Source: Victivallis lenta | GTDB lineage: Bacteria; Verrucomicrobiota; Lentisphaeria; Victivallales; Victivallaceae | Length of the DNA: 64,000 nt | Assembly: GCF_009695545.1 (NCBI RefSeq) | Contig: NZ_VUNS01000005.1 | Span: 62,001-126,000 of the forward strand | Direction: 5' to 3' | Shown here: positions 46,635 through 54,174 of the stretch, one piece after another | How the letters are laid out: each line of letters starts with the position of its first letter | How positions within the stretch are numbered: the stretch's first letter is position 1 | Notes under the pieces: model-generated | Database searches by the model: none | Seen by the model: only the letters and a program-made list of their open reading frames with translations | Told to the model about the DNA's origin: nothing | Program-made: the position numbers and the translations under genes

Positions 46635-47344
46635 CAGTTCACGGTTTTCGGGGCAAGGTTCTGTGTGTAGGTGACTTTGACTTTGAGCGCGGTATCGTGT
46701 AGTTGCTCCGCAGTCAACGAGGCGATGTGGCCGTCCGCGAAGGAGCAGTTCGCCCGATTTGCGTGCAGCGTGTGGATTCCCTTGCTGCCGTCGAGGTACT
46801 CTTGCGAGGACCAGTAGGCGATCTGTTTGCCGGAGGGCGATTCCGCTGAATCTGCGTAAATGATCATGCCGCTCGGCAGCTTCATGCCGCTCACCCGGTA
46901 ACCGATGAACTCCGGGTTGGTTTGGATCACGATGAAATTCCCGAGCTCGTCCCTCCGGTTTTTCCAGGACTGGTCACCGTAACCTATGCCTCCTGTTCCG
47001 CCCGGACGCCACATACCGTAGTTGTTCCAGTCATTGTAGGTTTTGGAATTCGGATTGGACGGGCACAGAAAGCTCGTGTTGTTCGGCAGCAGTTTTGTCT
47101 GATTTCGCAGCATCCACATCCAGTATGCTGTCCAGCCGTTCTGTTGAGCGGTGAACACCATGAGATCCCGGTTGTCCAGGGCGTAGAACTGCTGCGCCTT
47201 CAGCAACTGACCGAGGTTGTTCTGGCATTTGGTACTTTGCGCTCTGGCGCGTGCCTGCTGAAGCGCCGGCAACAGCATGGATGCGAGGATTGCAATGATT
47301 GCGATAACGACTAGTAATTCTATTAAGGTGAACGGCTTGCGCAT
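46634..47344 (-). CDS. Type IV pilin-like pseudopilin with H-X9-DG motif
   Basis: The 236-residue protein starts [20 protein letters not shown], the prepilin leader and hydrophobic helix cut by prepilin peptidase. It continues with [20 protein letters not shown], as in the large pseudopilin families of Planctomycetes and Lentisphaerae. Near the C-terminus [12 protein letters not shown] is a clear H-X9-DG motif typical of these proteins. The fold is a pilin head used in the periplasm or cell surface. It sits one base before a secreted glycosidase, probably in one operon, so it may help export or display that enzyme. No Shine-Dalgarno site precedes the ATG at 47344, and the frame stays open for 86 codons upstream, so the true start is uncertain. 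Confidence 0.85.
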   Translation of the reverse strand: MRKPFTLIELLVVIAIIAILASMLLPALQQARARAQSTKCQNNLGQLLKAQQFYALDNRDLMVFTAQQNGWTAYWMWMLRNQTKLLPNNTSFLCPSNPNSKTYNDWNNYGMWRPGGTGGIGYGDQSWKNRRDELGNFIVIQTNPEFIGYRVSGMKLPSGMIIYADSAESPSGKQIAYWSSQEYLDGSKGIHTLHANRANCSFADGHIASLTAEQLHDTALKVKVTYTQNLAPKTVN

Positions 47345-47359
47345 AATAATGGGTATGTG
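47337..47359 (-). repeat. 23-bp repeat, minus-strand copy at the pseudopilin start
   Basis: On the minus strand this copy ends in CCATTATTATGCGCAA and covers the pseudopilin start codon. A second copy with one mismatch lies inverted at 47713-47735. In both genes the repeat is read in the same frame as HI(P/S)IIMR. Confidence 0.7.
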
Positions 47360-47688
47360 AAACGAAGCAGGAGTGCCGCCCGGCCAAAAAGTACGGTAGG
47401 CGCAGCATAGCGGAAGGGAACGGACTGCACGGTTCGGCGGCAGCCGAAGCGGGCGATGAGTTGGCCACCGCAGGCGGACAAGTAAGGACAAGGCCCTCCG
47501 CCGCGGGCGGTAAGGGCGCAACCCACAGGAAATGAAAGCCCGGCACAGAGTAAGAAATGGGGGTGCGGGGAAATGTATTTCCCCCCGCGAATCCCACGAC
47601 AATGAAGACGGACGAGACCAGGAAGAGCAGACGGAACATTTCTGCCGCTAGAGGCCGAATAAATTCATTAACCAAAAGGAGTTACATT
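47360..47688. other. Non-coding stretch upstream of the pseudopilin
   Basis: GC-rich spacer of about 330 bases between the pseudopilin start and the small ORF. It holds a palindrome GGGGAAAT-GT-ATTTCCCC at 47567-47584. The minus-strand frame of the pseudopilin is open through much of it but is Arg/Pro/Leu-rich and not protein-like. I see no clear promoter. Confidence 0.5.
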
Positions 47689-47895
47689 ATGAAAAATCGC
47701 ACACGGAAACATCACATATCCATTATTATGCGCAATTACGATTATATTGTGGCATATCACGAGGAGCTCGATCAGGGTGAAGCTCTTTTTTATGAATGGA
47801 ATCTCCTTATTGATGAATGGTTTGGATGGTTTCTCGTTCGATCAGGCGGTACGGGTAGAGCCGGGTGCCGGGGGAGGGGAGCTTGCCGAGGATGA
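47689..47895 (+). CDS. Small ORF, probably a truncated gene 5' end
   Basis: An ATG at 47689 has AGGAG 8 bases upstream and opens a 68-residue frame. The first 45 residues are AT-rich and protein-like (MKNRTRKHHISIIMRN, YDYIVAYHEELDQGEALFYE, WNLLIDEWFGW). Beyond about 47820 the frame runs antisense into the 3' end of the GntR/LacI gene and becomes Gly/Arg-rich. This looks like the start of a gene cut off by a rearrangement. It carries the 23-bp repeat also found at the pseudopilin start. Family unknown. Confidence 0.4.
   Translation: MKNRTRKHHISIIMRNYDYIVAYHEELDQGEALFYEWNLLIDEWFGWFLVRSGGTGRAGCRGRGACRG
47713..47735 (+). repeat. 23-bp repeat, plus-strand copy in the small ORF
   Basis: Matches the copy at 47337-47359 (opposite strand) at 22 of 23 positions and is translated in the same frame (HISIIMR). 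The two copies form an inverted pair about 350 bp apart. Confidence 0.7.
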
Positions 47896-48913
47896 TGTCG
47901 AGCGCATCGCGGCACTGCTGCAGATATTCGCCCGCGACGATGGTGCCGGCCGGATAGACCTGTTCCATGATGCTGCCGTCGTCTTCGCTGATGATGCTGA
48001 TGTCTTCGGGAATCCGGCAGCCGGCCAGCTGCAGCACGCGCCGCCCGGCGAGGGCCCCGCTGCCGCTGTAATAGATCAGCGCGGTCAGTCCGAGCGAACG
48101 GATGTCGTCGAGACGGCTGCGGGTGATTTTTTCCGCCGCCGCCGCCGAGCTCTCCCACGATTTGATCGTCGCCGGGAAATGGGTGACGGCGACGCCGAGC
48201 TCCTCCGCCTCCGCCGTGACGCCGGTGAAGCGCAGCCGGGTCAGGTCGCACTCGGGTTCGTTCCGGATGTACCCGACCTTCGTGTGTCCGGCGCGGGCCA
48301 GCGCCCGGATGCAGAGCCGCCCGGCCTCTTCCGAGTCGAGCGACAGGATCGTGACGTTTTCCGCCGCGTTTTCATAGAGGTTGCTGCTGTTGATCATGAC
48401 GACCGGACAGGGCAGGCGGTTCAGGTAGCCGATCAGTTCTTCGGATTTGGCGCCGGGGTCGGAGTTCATGACGATTCCGGCCAGCTCCCGCGCCTTGCCG
48501 ACCGATTCGATGATGGCGATCAGGTTCGACTCGCGTTCGATGCGGTGGTTGATGATCGGAATTTTGAGCTGGCGTGCATATGAGAGAATCGTGTGCTCCA
48601 TGTTCCAGAGCGATTCCGCGAAGTAGTCGGTCCGCAGGTACAGCACGGCTTTGCCGGAGCCGGCGAGCTCTTCGGGGAAGCTCTCCTCCCGGGCCGCCGC
48701 GCTGCAGCTGACCATGCCGGAGCCGCGGCGGCAGCGCACGACGCCCTCCCGTTCGAGATCGCGGATCGCCCGGGTCACCGGAGATTGCGAGGCGCCGAAT
48801 TTCCGCATGAGCTCCTGCACCGTCGGCATTTTAAGACGCGACTCCGGCTTCAGGGCCTCTTCGAGAAGAAAGCTCCGGATTCGGTCGTATTTGCTGAATG
48901 TGGTCTGTTCCAT
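47807..48913 (-). CDS. GntR-HTH/LacI-sensor transcriptional regulator
   Basis: The 368-residue protein has an N-terminal GntR winged helix (YDRIRSFLLEEALKPESRLK, MPTVQELMRKFGASQSPVTRAIRDLEREGVVRCRRGSGMV) joined to a LacI-type periplasmic-binding-protein sensor (ELAGIVMNSDPGAKSEELIGYL, CPVVMINSSNLYE, RALARAGHTKVGYIRNEPE, PEDISIISEDDGSIMEQVYPAG). This AraR-like architecture is typical of sugar-responsive repressors. It is divergent from the NamZ gene at 49087 and shares a 170-bp spacer with 30-bp-spaced direct repeats, so NamZ is a likely target. The ligand is unknown. Confidence 0.88.
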   Translation of the reverse strand: MEQTTFSKYDRIRSFLLEEALKPESRLKMPTVQELMRKFGASQSPVTRAIRDLEREGVVRCRRGSGMVSCSAAAREESFPEELAGSGKAVLYLRTDYFAESLWNMEHTILSYARQLKIPIINHRIERESNLIAIIESVGKARELAGIVMNSDPGAKSEELIGYLNRLPCPVVMINSSNLYENAAENVTILSLDSEEAGRLCIRALARAGHTKVGYIRNEPECDLTRLRFTGVTAEAEELGVAVTHFPATIKSWESSAAAAEKITRSRLDDIRSLGLTALIYYSGSGALAGRRVLQLAGCRIPEDISIISEDDGSIMEQVYPAGTIVAGEYLQQCRDALDIILGKLPSPGTRLYPYRLIERETIQTIHQ

Positions 48914-48918
48914 AGGTC

Positions 48919-48959
48919 GATATAATTTTTATTTAAAAGTAATATATTGATATAATTTT
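48919..48959. promoter_or_regulatory. Direct repeats in the GntR/LacI-namZ spacer
   Basis: GATATAATTTT occurs at 48919-48929 and 48949-48959, exactly 30 bp apart, in an AT-rich spacer upstream of the regulator. The 30-bp spacing puts both on the same helical face. They may be operator half-sites or overlapping -10 elements. Confidence 0.4.
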
Positions 48960-49086
48960 CTCTTTTATATTATGACCGAACCGGATCGAAAAGTCAAGCG
49001 TTTTTCGATTTTTTTTGGAAAATAATGTGCTATATTACCGAAAGTTGCCGGAATTTTCACTTCTTCCATGAAAAGGGGGGTGCCTG

Positions 49087-50307
49087 ATGTCGTCTGTTCG
49101 CCGTGCCGTCGTTTTCGTCGTCCTGATTCTGGCCGCGGGGGCGGCCGCTGCCGCCGCGCCGGTCACTCCCTCCGTTGAGGTGCTGCTCAAAAAACATGCG
49201 GAGCTGCTGGCCGGCAGGCGGATCGGGCTCATCACGAATCAGACCGGCGTCGATTCGCAGCTTCGTTCGACGGCGGACCTGCTGCACGCCGACCCGCGTT
49301 TCAGGCTGGTCGCCCTGTTCGGACCCGAACACGGCATCCGCGGCGGCGCCGAAGCCGGGGAAAAGGTCGGCGACCGGCGCGACCCCGCGACCGGGCTGCC
49401 GGTCTATTCGCTCTATTCCGGCAGCGGCCGGGGGCCGTCTCCCGAGGCGCTGGCGGAGATCGACGTGCTGGTCTGCCATATCCAGGACATCGGCTGCCGT
49501 TCCTACACGTATGTCTGGACGATGGCGCTCGCCATGAAAGCGGCGGCCGCCGCCGGCAAGCTGTTCGTCGTGCTGGATGTGCCGAATCCGGTGCTGGCGG
49601 CCGGCGTGGACGGCGGTCCGCGCGAGGAGGAGGTGAAGTCGTTCATCGGGCTCTATCCGGTGCCGTACGTTTACGGCTTGACGGCCGGGGAGCTGGCGCG
49701 CTATCTGAATGAGGCGGAGGGGATCAACTGCGAGCTCGTCGTCATACCGATGGAAAATTACCGCCGCGACATGAGCTGGGCGGAAACCGGGCTTCCGTGG
49801 GTGCCGACCTCTCCGAACATCCCGTCTCCCGAGGCGGCGGTCTGCTATCCGCTGACCGGACAGCTCGGCGAGCTCGGCGAGGTCAACATCGGCGTCGGCT
49901 GGACGCTGCCGTTCCAAGTGGTCGGCGCGCCGTACCTGGATGCGCGCGCAATGGCGCGGGAGCTGAACGGGCGCAACTTCGAGGGGATTCTCTTTCGCCC
50001 GATCCACTATCGGCCCACCTGCGGCGTGTTCGCCGGCGAAGACATTCACGGCGTGCAGCTGCATGTGACGGATGTGAAACGCCTGCGGCCGGTCGAAATC
50101 GCCTATGCGGTCATGGAGTATGTCGTCCGGCAGGAAGGGTTCCGCTGGCCCGAAAAGCGGCTGGACATGTTCGCGAAGGCGACCGGCTCGAAACGGACTC
50201 AGCCGGAGCTGGCGGCCGGGAAGAAGGCGGCCGAATTCGTCGCGGAGTGGCAGCCGTATCTGCAAACATTCCGCGAAAAAACCGCGTCCTGTCTGATTTA
50301 CCCGTAA
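49087..50307 (+). CDS. namZ: Exo-beta-N-acetylmuramidase NamZ-like (DUF1343)
   Basis: NamZ-type enzymes (GH171) release N-acetylmuramic acid from the non-reducing end of peptidoglycan fragments. The 406-residue protein starts with a signal peptide (VVFVVLILAAGAAAAAAP). Family blocks follow: ELLAGRRIGLITNQTGVD, FRLVALFGPEHGIRGGAEAG (conserved Glu/His), LPVYSLYSG, VCHIQDIGCRSYTY, FVVLDVPNPVLA, ENYRRDMSWAETGLPWVPTSPN and GEVNIGVGWTLPFQVVGAPYLD. It is probably periplasmic or secreted and works in cell-wall recycling or scavenging. The divergent GntR/LacI regulator and convergent LacI regulator are its neighbours. The start is at 49087, preceded by AAAAGGGGGG. Confidence 0.92.
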   Translation: MSSVRRAVVFVVLILAAGAAAAAAPVTPSVEVLLKKHAELLAGRRIGLITNQTGVDSQLRSTADLLHADPRFRLVALFGPEHGIRGGAEAGEKVGDRRDPATGLPVYSLYSGSGRGPSPEALAEIDVLVCHIQDIGCRSYTYVWTMALAMKAAAAAGKLFVVLDVPNPVLAAGVDGGPREEEVKSFIGLYPVPYVYGLTAGELARYLNEAEGINCELVVIPMENYRRDMSWAETGLPWVPTSPNIPSPEAAVCYPLTGQLGELGEVNIGVGWTLPFQVVGAPYLDARAMARELNGRNFEGILFRPIHYRPTCGVFAGEDIHGVQLHVTDVKRLRPVEIAYAVMEYVVRQEGFRWPEKRLDMFAKATGSKRTQPELAAGKKAAEFVAEWQPYLQTFREKTASCLIYP

Positions 50308-50321
50308 ACCCGGGGCGGAAT

Positions 50322-51293
50322 TCAGGACTTCCGGGCTGCCGCGACGCTTTCGCGCAGGATGAGGTTATAGGGCAGCACGGTCCGGACCGGTGCTTTCTGG
50401 CCGTCGAGGCGCGCTTCGATGATGTCGGCGGTCGCGGCCGCCATCGCGGCGTAGTCCGGCGAAATCGTGGTCTGGGGCGGTACGGCGTAGTGCGAAAAGA
50501 AAGTCTGCTCCGAAGCGATCAGCGAAATGTCTTCCGGAACGCGCCGCCCGTAGAGGGAGAATGCATAAAGCATGACGATTCCGGCATTTCCGCCCGGGCA
50601 GAACAGCGCGTCTACCCCCTGCTTCAGGAGCTTTCCGGCCAGTTCGACATATTTGTCCGATCCGGGGCCGGAGAGCAGAATCAGCGAATCGTCGGCCGGA
50701 AATCCGCGGGATTTCAGCGCCCGGACGATCGCGTTCCGGCGGATATCCGTGTTGCCGGTTCCGGCCGAGCCGTGGACGATGCAGCCGATTTTCCGGCAGC
50801 CTCGCTCGTACAGATGGTCGATCGCGATGCGCATGCCCTGTTCTTCATCGGAACGGACGAAATACACTCCGGCGGGATTGCCCGTCCCCTCGCGGTCCAT
50901 GAGGACCAGCGGCACCGGGAACCGGTCCGGCCAGTCGCGGAAGTCGGCCGGTTCCGCGCCGATCGCGACAGCCGCGCAGAACTGGATGCTGTCGAGCCGT
51001 TCGCGGTTGTTGACCGGCAGAATCTCAAGCCGGAAATTGCGGCGCGGAAGTTCCTGCGTCAGCGCCATCAGGATCATGTCCACGCAGCTCTGCACCGGGT
51101 AGACCGAATGGTATGGGGTGAGGATGACCACGTTTCTCTGCCGGGTTGACAGCCGCGGGTGATAACCGTACTGCCGGGCCACGGCGAACACATGCTCACG
51201 CACCTCGGGGCGGATGCTCGGATGATGGCTGAATACCCGGGAGACGGTCGCGGTCGAGACGCCGGCCAGTTTGGCGATTTCCTGAATTTTCAT
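50322..51293 (-). CDS. LacI-family transcriptional regulator
   Basis: The 323-residue protein has the canonical LacI HTH (MKIQEIAKLAGVSTATVSRV, then FSHHPSIRPEVREHVFAVARQYGYHPR) and a sugar-binding sensor domain (NVVILTPYHSVYPVQS, PVPLVLMDREG, CRKIGCIVHGSAGTGNTDIRR, VDALFCPGGNAGIVMLYAF, PEDISLIASEQTFFSHY, PPQTTISPDYAAMAAATADII). It is likely to repress carbohydrate genes. Its natural targets may be the operon starting at 52018, which is divergent across the repeat-rich spacer, or its own gene. The ligand cannot be inferred. Confidence 0.92.
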   Translation of the reverse strand: MKIQEIAKLAGVSTATVSRVFSHHPSIRPEVREHVFAVARQYGYHPRLSTRQRNVVILTPYHSVYPVQSCVDMILMALTQELPRRNFRLEILPVNNRERLDSIQFCAAVAIGAEPADFRDWPDRFPVPLVLMDREGTGNPAGVYFVRSDEEQGMRIAIDHLYERGCRKIGCIVHGSAGTGNTDIRRNAIVRALKSRGFPADDSLILLSGPGSDKYVELAGKLLKQGVDALFCPGGNAGIVMLYAFSLYGRRVPEDISLIASEQTFFSHYAVPPQTTISPDYAAMAAATADIIEARLDGQKAPVRTVLPYNLILRESVAAARKS

Positions 51294-51535
51294 GAGCGCT
51301 TTTTCCTGTTTTATGATTCATTTACAATATATCGCGTTTTTTACGAAAACAAATCGATGTTTGCGTTTTCTTTTTCAGAAAGACGGAGATGCCGGGCTTG
51401 TCCCGGCCCTCGGGACGTGATATCTTGTTTACAGAGAAACCGGAAGGTGATGGCATATTGATATCGTCGAAATATGGGCAATGCCTCTCCGATCCGAGGT
51501 CCGTGGCCGAAGGGGGGCCGCTTTTTGTAAAACAA

Positions 51536-51588
51536 TAAACAATGCCTTTCTCGAAGGTGCGAGTACGGCGGAGCCGCACGGGACACCG
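51536..51588 (+). repeat. 53-bp repeat, first copy
   Basis: This copy runs from TAAACAATGCCTTTC to GGGACACCG and differs from the copy at 51857-51909 at two positions. It contains an inverted repeat (GTGCG...CGCAC) able to form a hairpin. It directly precedes the tandem 38-bp array. Confidence 0.85.
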
Positions 51589-51590
51589 GA

Positions 51591-51742
51591 GACGAGCACG
51601 ACACGCAGTGTCGGGCATGGTCTTTTGAGACGAGCACGACACGCAGTGTCGGGCATGGTCTTTTGAGACGAGCACGACACGCAGTGTCGGGCATGGTCTT
51701 TTGAGACGAGCACGACACGCAGTGTCGGGCACGATCTCTTCA
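51591..51742 (+). repeat. Four tandem 38-bp repeats
   Basis: Units begin GACGAGCACGACACGCAGTG at 51591, 51629, 51667 and 51705; the first three are identical and the last diverges at its end. Each unit contains CGACAC-GCA-GTGTCG, a 6-bp stem with a 3-base loop. Copies are contiguous, so it is not a CRISPR. Since 38 is not divisible by three, it is not coding repeats. Copy-number variation among strains is likely. Confidence 0.95.
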
Positions 51743-51856
51743 GAGAGCGGGGCCCCGAAAAGTATCATCCGTCGCGCAAGCGCAGTGGATGACAGGCCCG
51801 ACTTGTCCTCCGCAGCCTCGGCGAAGGAGGAAGGGGGGCAACTTTTGAGAAAAATA

Positions 51857-51909
51857 TAAACAATGCCTTTCTCGAAGGTGTGAGTACGGCGGAGCCGCAC
51901 GGAACACCG
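51857..51909 (+). repeat. 53-bp repeat, second copy
   Basis: It is the second copy of the element at 51536-51588, 321 bp downstream and in the same orientation, with two substitutions. A shared AGAGCGGGGC element follows it, as it also follows the tandem array. Confidence 0.85.
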
Positions 51910-52017
51910 TAGAGCGGGGCCCCCGAAAAGTACCCGAAGCTTTTGGGCATTCGGCCCAAAAGACCCGAGGCCCGTGGCCGAAGGGTGGCAACTTTTTGGG
52001 GAACATGGGAGGTTATC

Positions 52018-53052
52018 ATGACCGGCAAAGTGATCTGTATCCGTGAGAAGGGGAAAGCGGTGCTCGAAGAGTGCCCTGTTCCGGAGCCCGGTCCGGGCGA
52101 AGTGCTGATCGAAAACGATTACACCGTAATCAGTGCGGGGACCGAGCGCGCGAACCTGGTTGCGCTGCCGAACACCGGAACCTGTCCGGGCGGATATTCC
52201 GGCAGGGAGAAGGGCGGTTTCCCGTTCTGGCCCGGCTACTGCGGAGCGGGACGGATCGTGAAGCTCGGCAGGGAGGTCGAAGCCTTCCGGCCGGGCGACC
52301 GCGTTATCGTCAGCTGGGGCGGACACCGCACGCACTCGGTCAAAAAAGCGGCGGAGCTTGTGCGGATCGATGATGAACGGATCGATACGCTCGATGCGTC
52401 GTTCGCGCACATCGCGTCGTTCGCATTCCTCGGCGTCCGCAAACTGCGGCTCGAGGTCGGGGAGTCGGTCATGATCGCGGGGCAGGGGATTCTCGGGGTC
52501 TTTGCGCTGCAGTTCGCGGCGCTCTCCGGGGCGATTCCGCTCTTCGCGTCGGATTTCGACCCGGCGCGGCGGAAACTCGCCCTCGAACTCGGCGCCACCG
52601 CCGCATTCGTGCCGGATGAAACGCTGGCGGAGCGGGTCATGGCCGCCACCGGCGGCGCGGGCGTGAATGCCGCGGTTGAAGTGACCGGCAGCGCGAAGGC
52701 ACTGCAGCAGGCGCTCGAATACATCGCCTGGGAGGGGCGCATTTCGCTGCTCGGCTGCACACGGATTTCGGATGTGCCGATCGATTTCTACAAATATGTC
52801 CACCGCCGCGGAATCACGCTCATCGGCGCGCATACTTCGACCCGGGCGAAAACCGAGTCGGCGCCGGGACGCTGGACCGAACAGGACGATTACCGGACCT
52901 TCCTGAAACTGGTCGCGGCAGGCCGGCTGAAGATCCGTCCGCTGATCTCCGAAATCGTCTCTCCGGAACGGGCGCCGGAGGTTTACGCGCGTCTGGCGGA
53001 CGATCCGAAGGTGCCGCTCGGCATCGTGTTCGACTGGGCGAAAATCAGGTGA
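52018..53052 (+). CDS. MDR-family dehydrogenase (zinc-independent alcohol dehydrogenase-like)
   Basis: The 344-residue medium-chain dehydrogenase has the GroES-like N-terminal domain (EVLIENDYTVISAGTERANL, FPFWPGYCGAGRIV, FRPGDRVIVSW) and a Rossmann domain with nucleotide-binding IAGQGILGVFALQFA. Where zinc MDRs have the catalytic Cys (GICGTD), it reads VISAGTERA, as in the sugar-dehydrogenase-like and BchC/bi-domain oxidoreductase group, so zinc catalysis is unlikely. It probably oxidises a polyol, cyclitol or sugar hydroxyl with NAD(P). It is first in a nine-gene run; GGGAGG lies 7 bases before the ATG. Substrate unknown. Confidence 0.85.
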   Translation: MTGKVICIREKGKAVLEECPVPEPGPGEVLIENDYTVISAGTERANLVALPNTGTCPGGYSGREKGGFPFWPGYCGAGRIVKLGREVEAFRPGDRVIVSWGGHRTHSVKKAAELVRIDDERIDTLDASFAHIASFAFLGVRKLRLEVGESVMIAGQGILGVFALQFAALSGAIPLFASDFDPARRKLALELGATAAFVPDETLAERVMAATGGAGVNAAVEVTGSAKALQQALEYIAWEGRISLLGCTRISDVPIDFYKYVHRRGITLIGAHTSTRAKTESAPGRWTEQDDYRTFLKLVAAGRLKIRPLISEIVSPERAPEVYARLADDPKVPLGIVFDWAKIR

Positions 53053-53060
53053 GGCGAATC

Positions 53061-54086
53061 ATGGTGATTTCAGACGGGACGGCTTCTTCGCCGGAGGAGC
53101 GGCTGGAAAACGCCCGGCGGGAGGCTCAGACGCAGATCGCTTCCGGGCTGATCCAGGGGGCTGTCATCGCCGTCGCGGGCGGTCCCGCCGCCGCGGCGGG
53201 GCTCCAGTGCGTCCACCCTGCGGAGAAGCCGATGACGGTGCACTCCCGCTTCGACATCGCTTCGGTCGGCAAGGTGTTCACGGCTGCCTGCTGCGCTTTG
53301 CTGGCGGCGGACGGGGAGCTGGAGCCGGACGCGCCTTTCACCAGATATCTGCCGGAACATGTTCTGGGGAAAAGCTGCAATATTACGGTCCGGGATCTTG
53401 CAATGCACGCGGGCGGATTCGACAACAGCAAACCGTATGATTCGGATGACGTCGAAATTTTCAACCGGGAGCTTTTCGGCAAGCGTCCCGTCCGGCCGCG
53501 CCTGGAGGCTTTCGAGTATGCGTGTTCGAATTTCATTCTTCTCGGAAAAATAGCCGAACGGATTTCCGGGACGGATCTGGACACGCTGGCCCGGGAGCGC
53601 ATCTGGAAGCCGCTGGGGATGGACAGGACGCAGTGGCTCCCGCCGGGGGACGGCGACGATGAAGTCGAACACTGGTTCCCGAACCGTCCCGCCGGCCGGC
53701 ACAACGACGGCACCTGTTATCTGTGTCCGTTCCCGCTCGGGAGCGGCAGCTGTTTTTCAACCGCGCGGGATCTGCTTTTATTCGCGCGGGATATTCTCGA
53801 GCGCGGCCGCTTTCCCGGCGCGTATTATGACCTGATTACGAGTTGCCGGTTTGCGAAGAACGGCATCCGGCGCAGTTTCGGGTGGGATATGACGGACTCC
53901 CTGCGGCCGAGGGGGCTTTCGGCCGGAACGATTTTCCACTCCGGCTGGACGGGGCAGACGCTCTGCATCGACCCCGCAACAAAGTTCGCCGCCGTCGTTC
54001 TGACCTCGCGGACGGGGGATCATGAGGAAGCCCGCGCCGGGAGAAAGCGCATCATCGAAGCGCTGTATGGAACCCCGCCCGTTTGA
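53061..54086 (+). CDS. Serine hydrolase of the beta-lactamase/class C-like family
   Basis: The 341-residue protein shows class C beta-lactamase-like motifs: SxxK in FDIASVGKVFTAACC (Ser near residue 72), the second motif YxN position in EYACSNFILLGKIAE where the usual Asn aligns with Cys, and HxG in IFHSGWTGQTLCID. It has no signal peptide, so it is a cytoplasmic esterase, amidase or lactonase rather than an antibiotic resistance enzyme. In the operon it may cleave an ester or lactone of the pathway substrate. The ATG at 53061 has GAGG upstream; a GTG at 53049 overlaps the preceding stop. Confidence 0.85.
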   Translation: MVISDGTASSPEERLENARREAQTQIASGLIQGAVIAVAGGPAAAAGLQCVHPAEKPMTVHSRFDIASVGKVFTAACCALLAADGELEPDAPFTRYLPEHVLGKSCNITVRDLAMHAGGFDNSKPYDSDDVEIFNRELFGKRPVRPRLEAFEYACSNFILLGKIAERISGTDLDTLARERIWKPLGMDRTQWLPPGDGDDEVEHWFPNRPAGRHNDGTCYLCPFPLGSGSCFSTARDLLLFARDILERGRFPGAYYDLITSCRFAKNGIRRSFGWDMTDSLRPRGLSAGTIFHSGWTGQTLCIDPATKFAAVVLTSRTGDHEEARAGRKRIIEALYGTPPV

Positions 54087-54174
54087 GGCGCGGAATGTTT
54101 TCCGTTTCGGAGTGATCAATTACTAAGGGGATAGTATGTTAATGCCATCGAAATATTAACAATGGAGGAAATCT

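Larger units (their letters stand above)
51294..52017. other. Repeat-rich non-coding spacer
   Basis: About 720 bases separate the LacI gene from the operon at 52018. No frame is protein-like in either strand despite long open frames. The first 150 bases are AT-rich and probably hold the LacI promoter. The remainder is a patchwork of repeats listed separately (tandem 38-bp units, a 53-bp duplicate, a 21/22-bp duplicate starting AGAGCGGGGC at 51744-51764 and 51911-51932, and three variants of GTGGCCGAAGGG...CTTTTT near 51502, 51823 and 51973). The TCGAAATAT...CAATG segment near 51467 recurs near 54148 in the operon. Confidence 0.6.

Noticed and set aside
51591-51742. CRISPR array
   Set aside because: The 38-bp units are contiguous without unique spacers, and no cas genes are in the window.
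51322-52833. 503-codon minus-strand ORF through the repeat cluster
   Set aside because: It reads through tandem 38-bp repeats in changing frames and then antisense to the MDR gene, so its translation is an artefact.
53061-54086. Beta-lactamase resistance gene
   Set aside because: There is no signal peptide, the YxN motif is altered to YAC, and the gene is embedded in a catabolic-type operon; a metabolic esterase or amidase is more likely.
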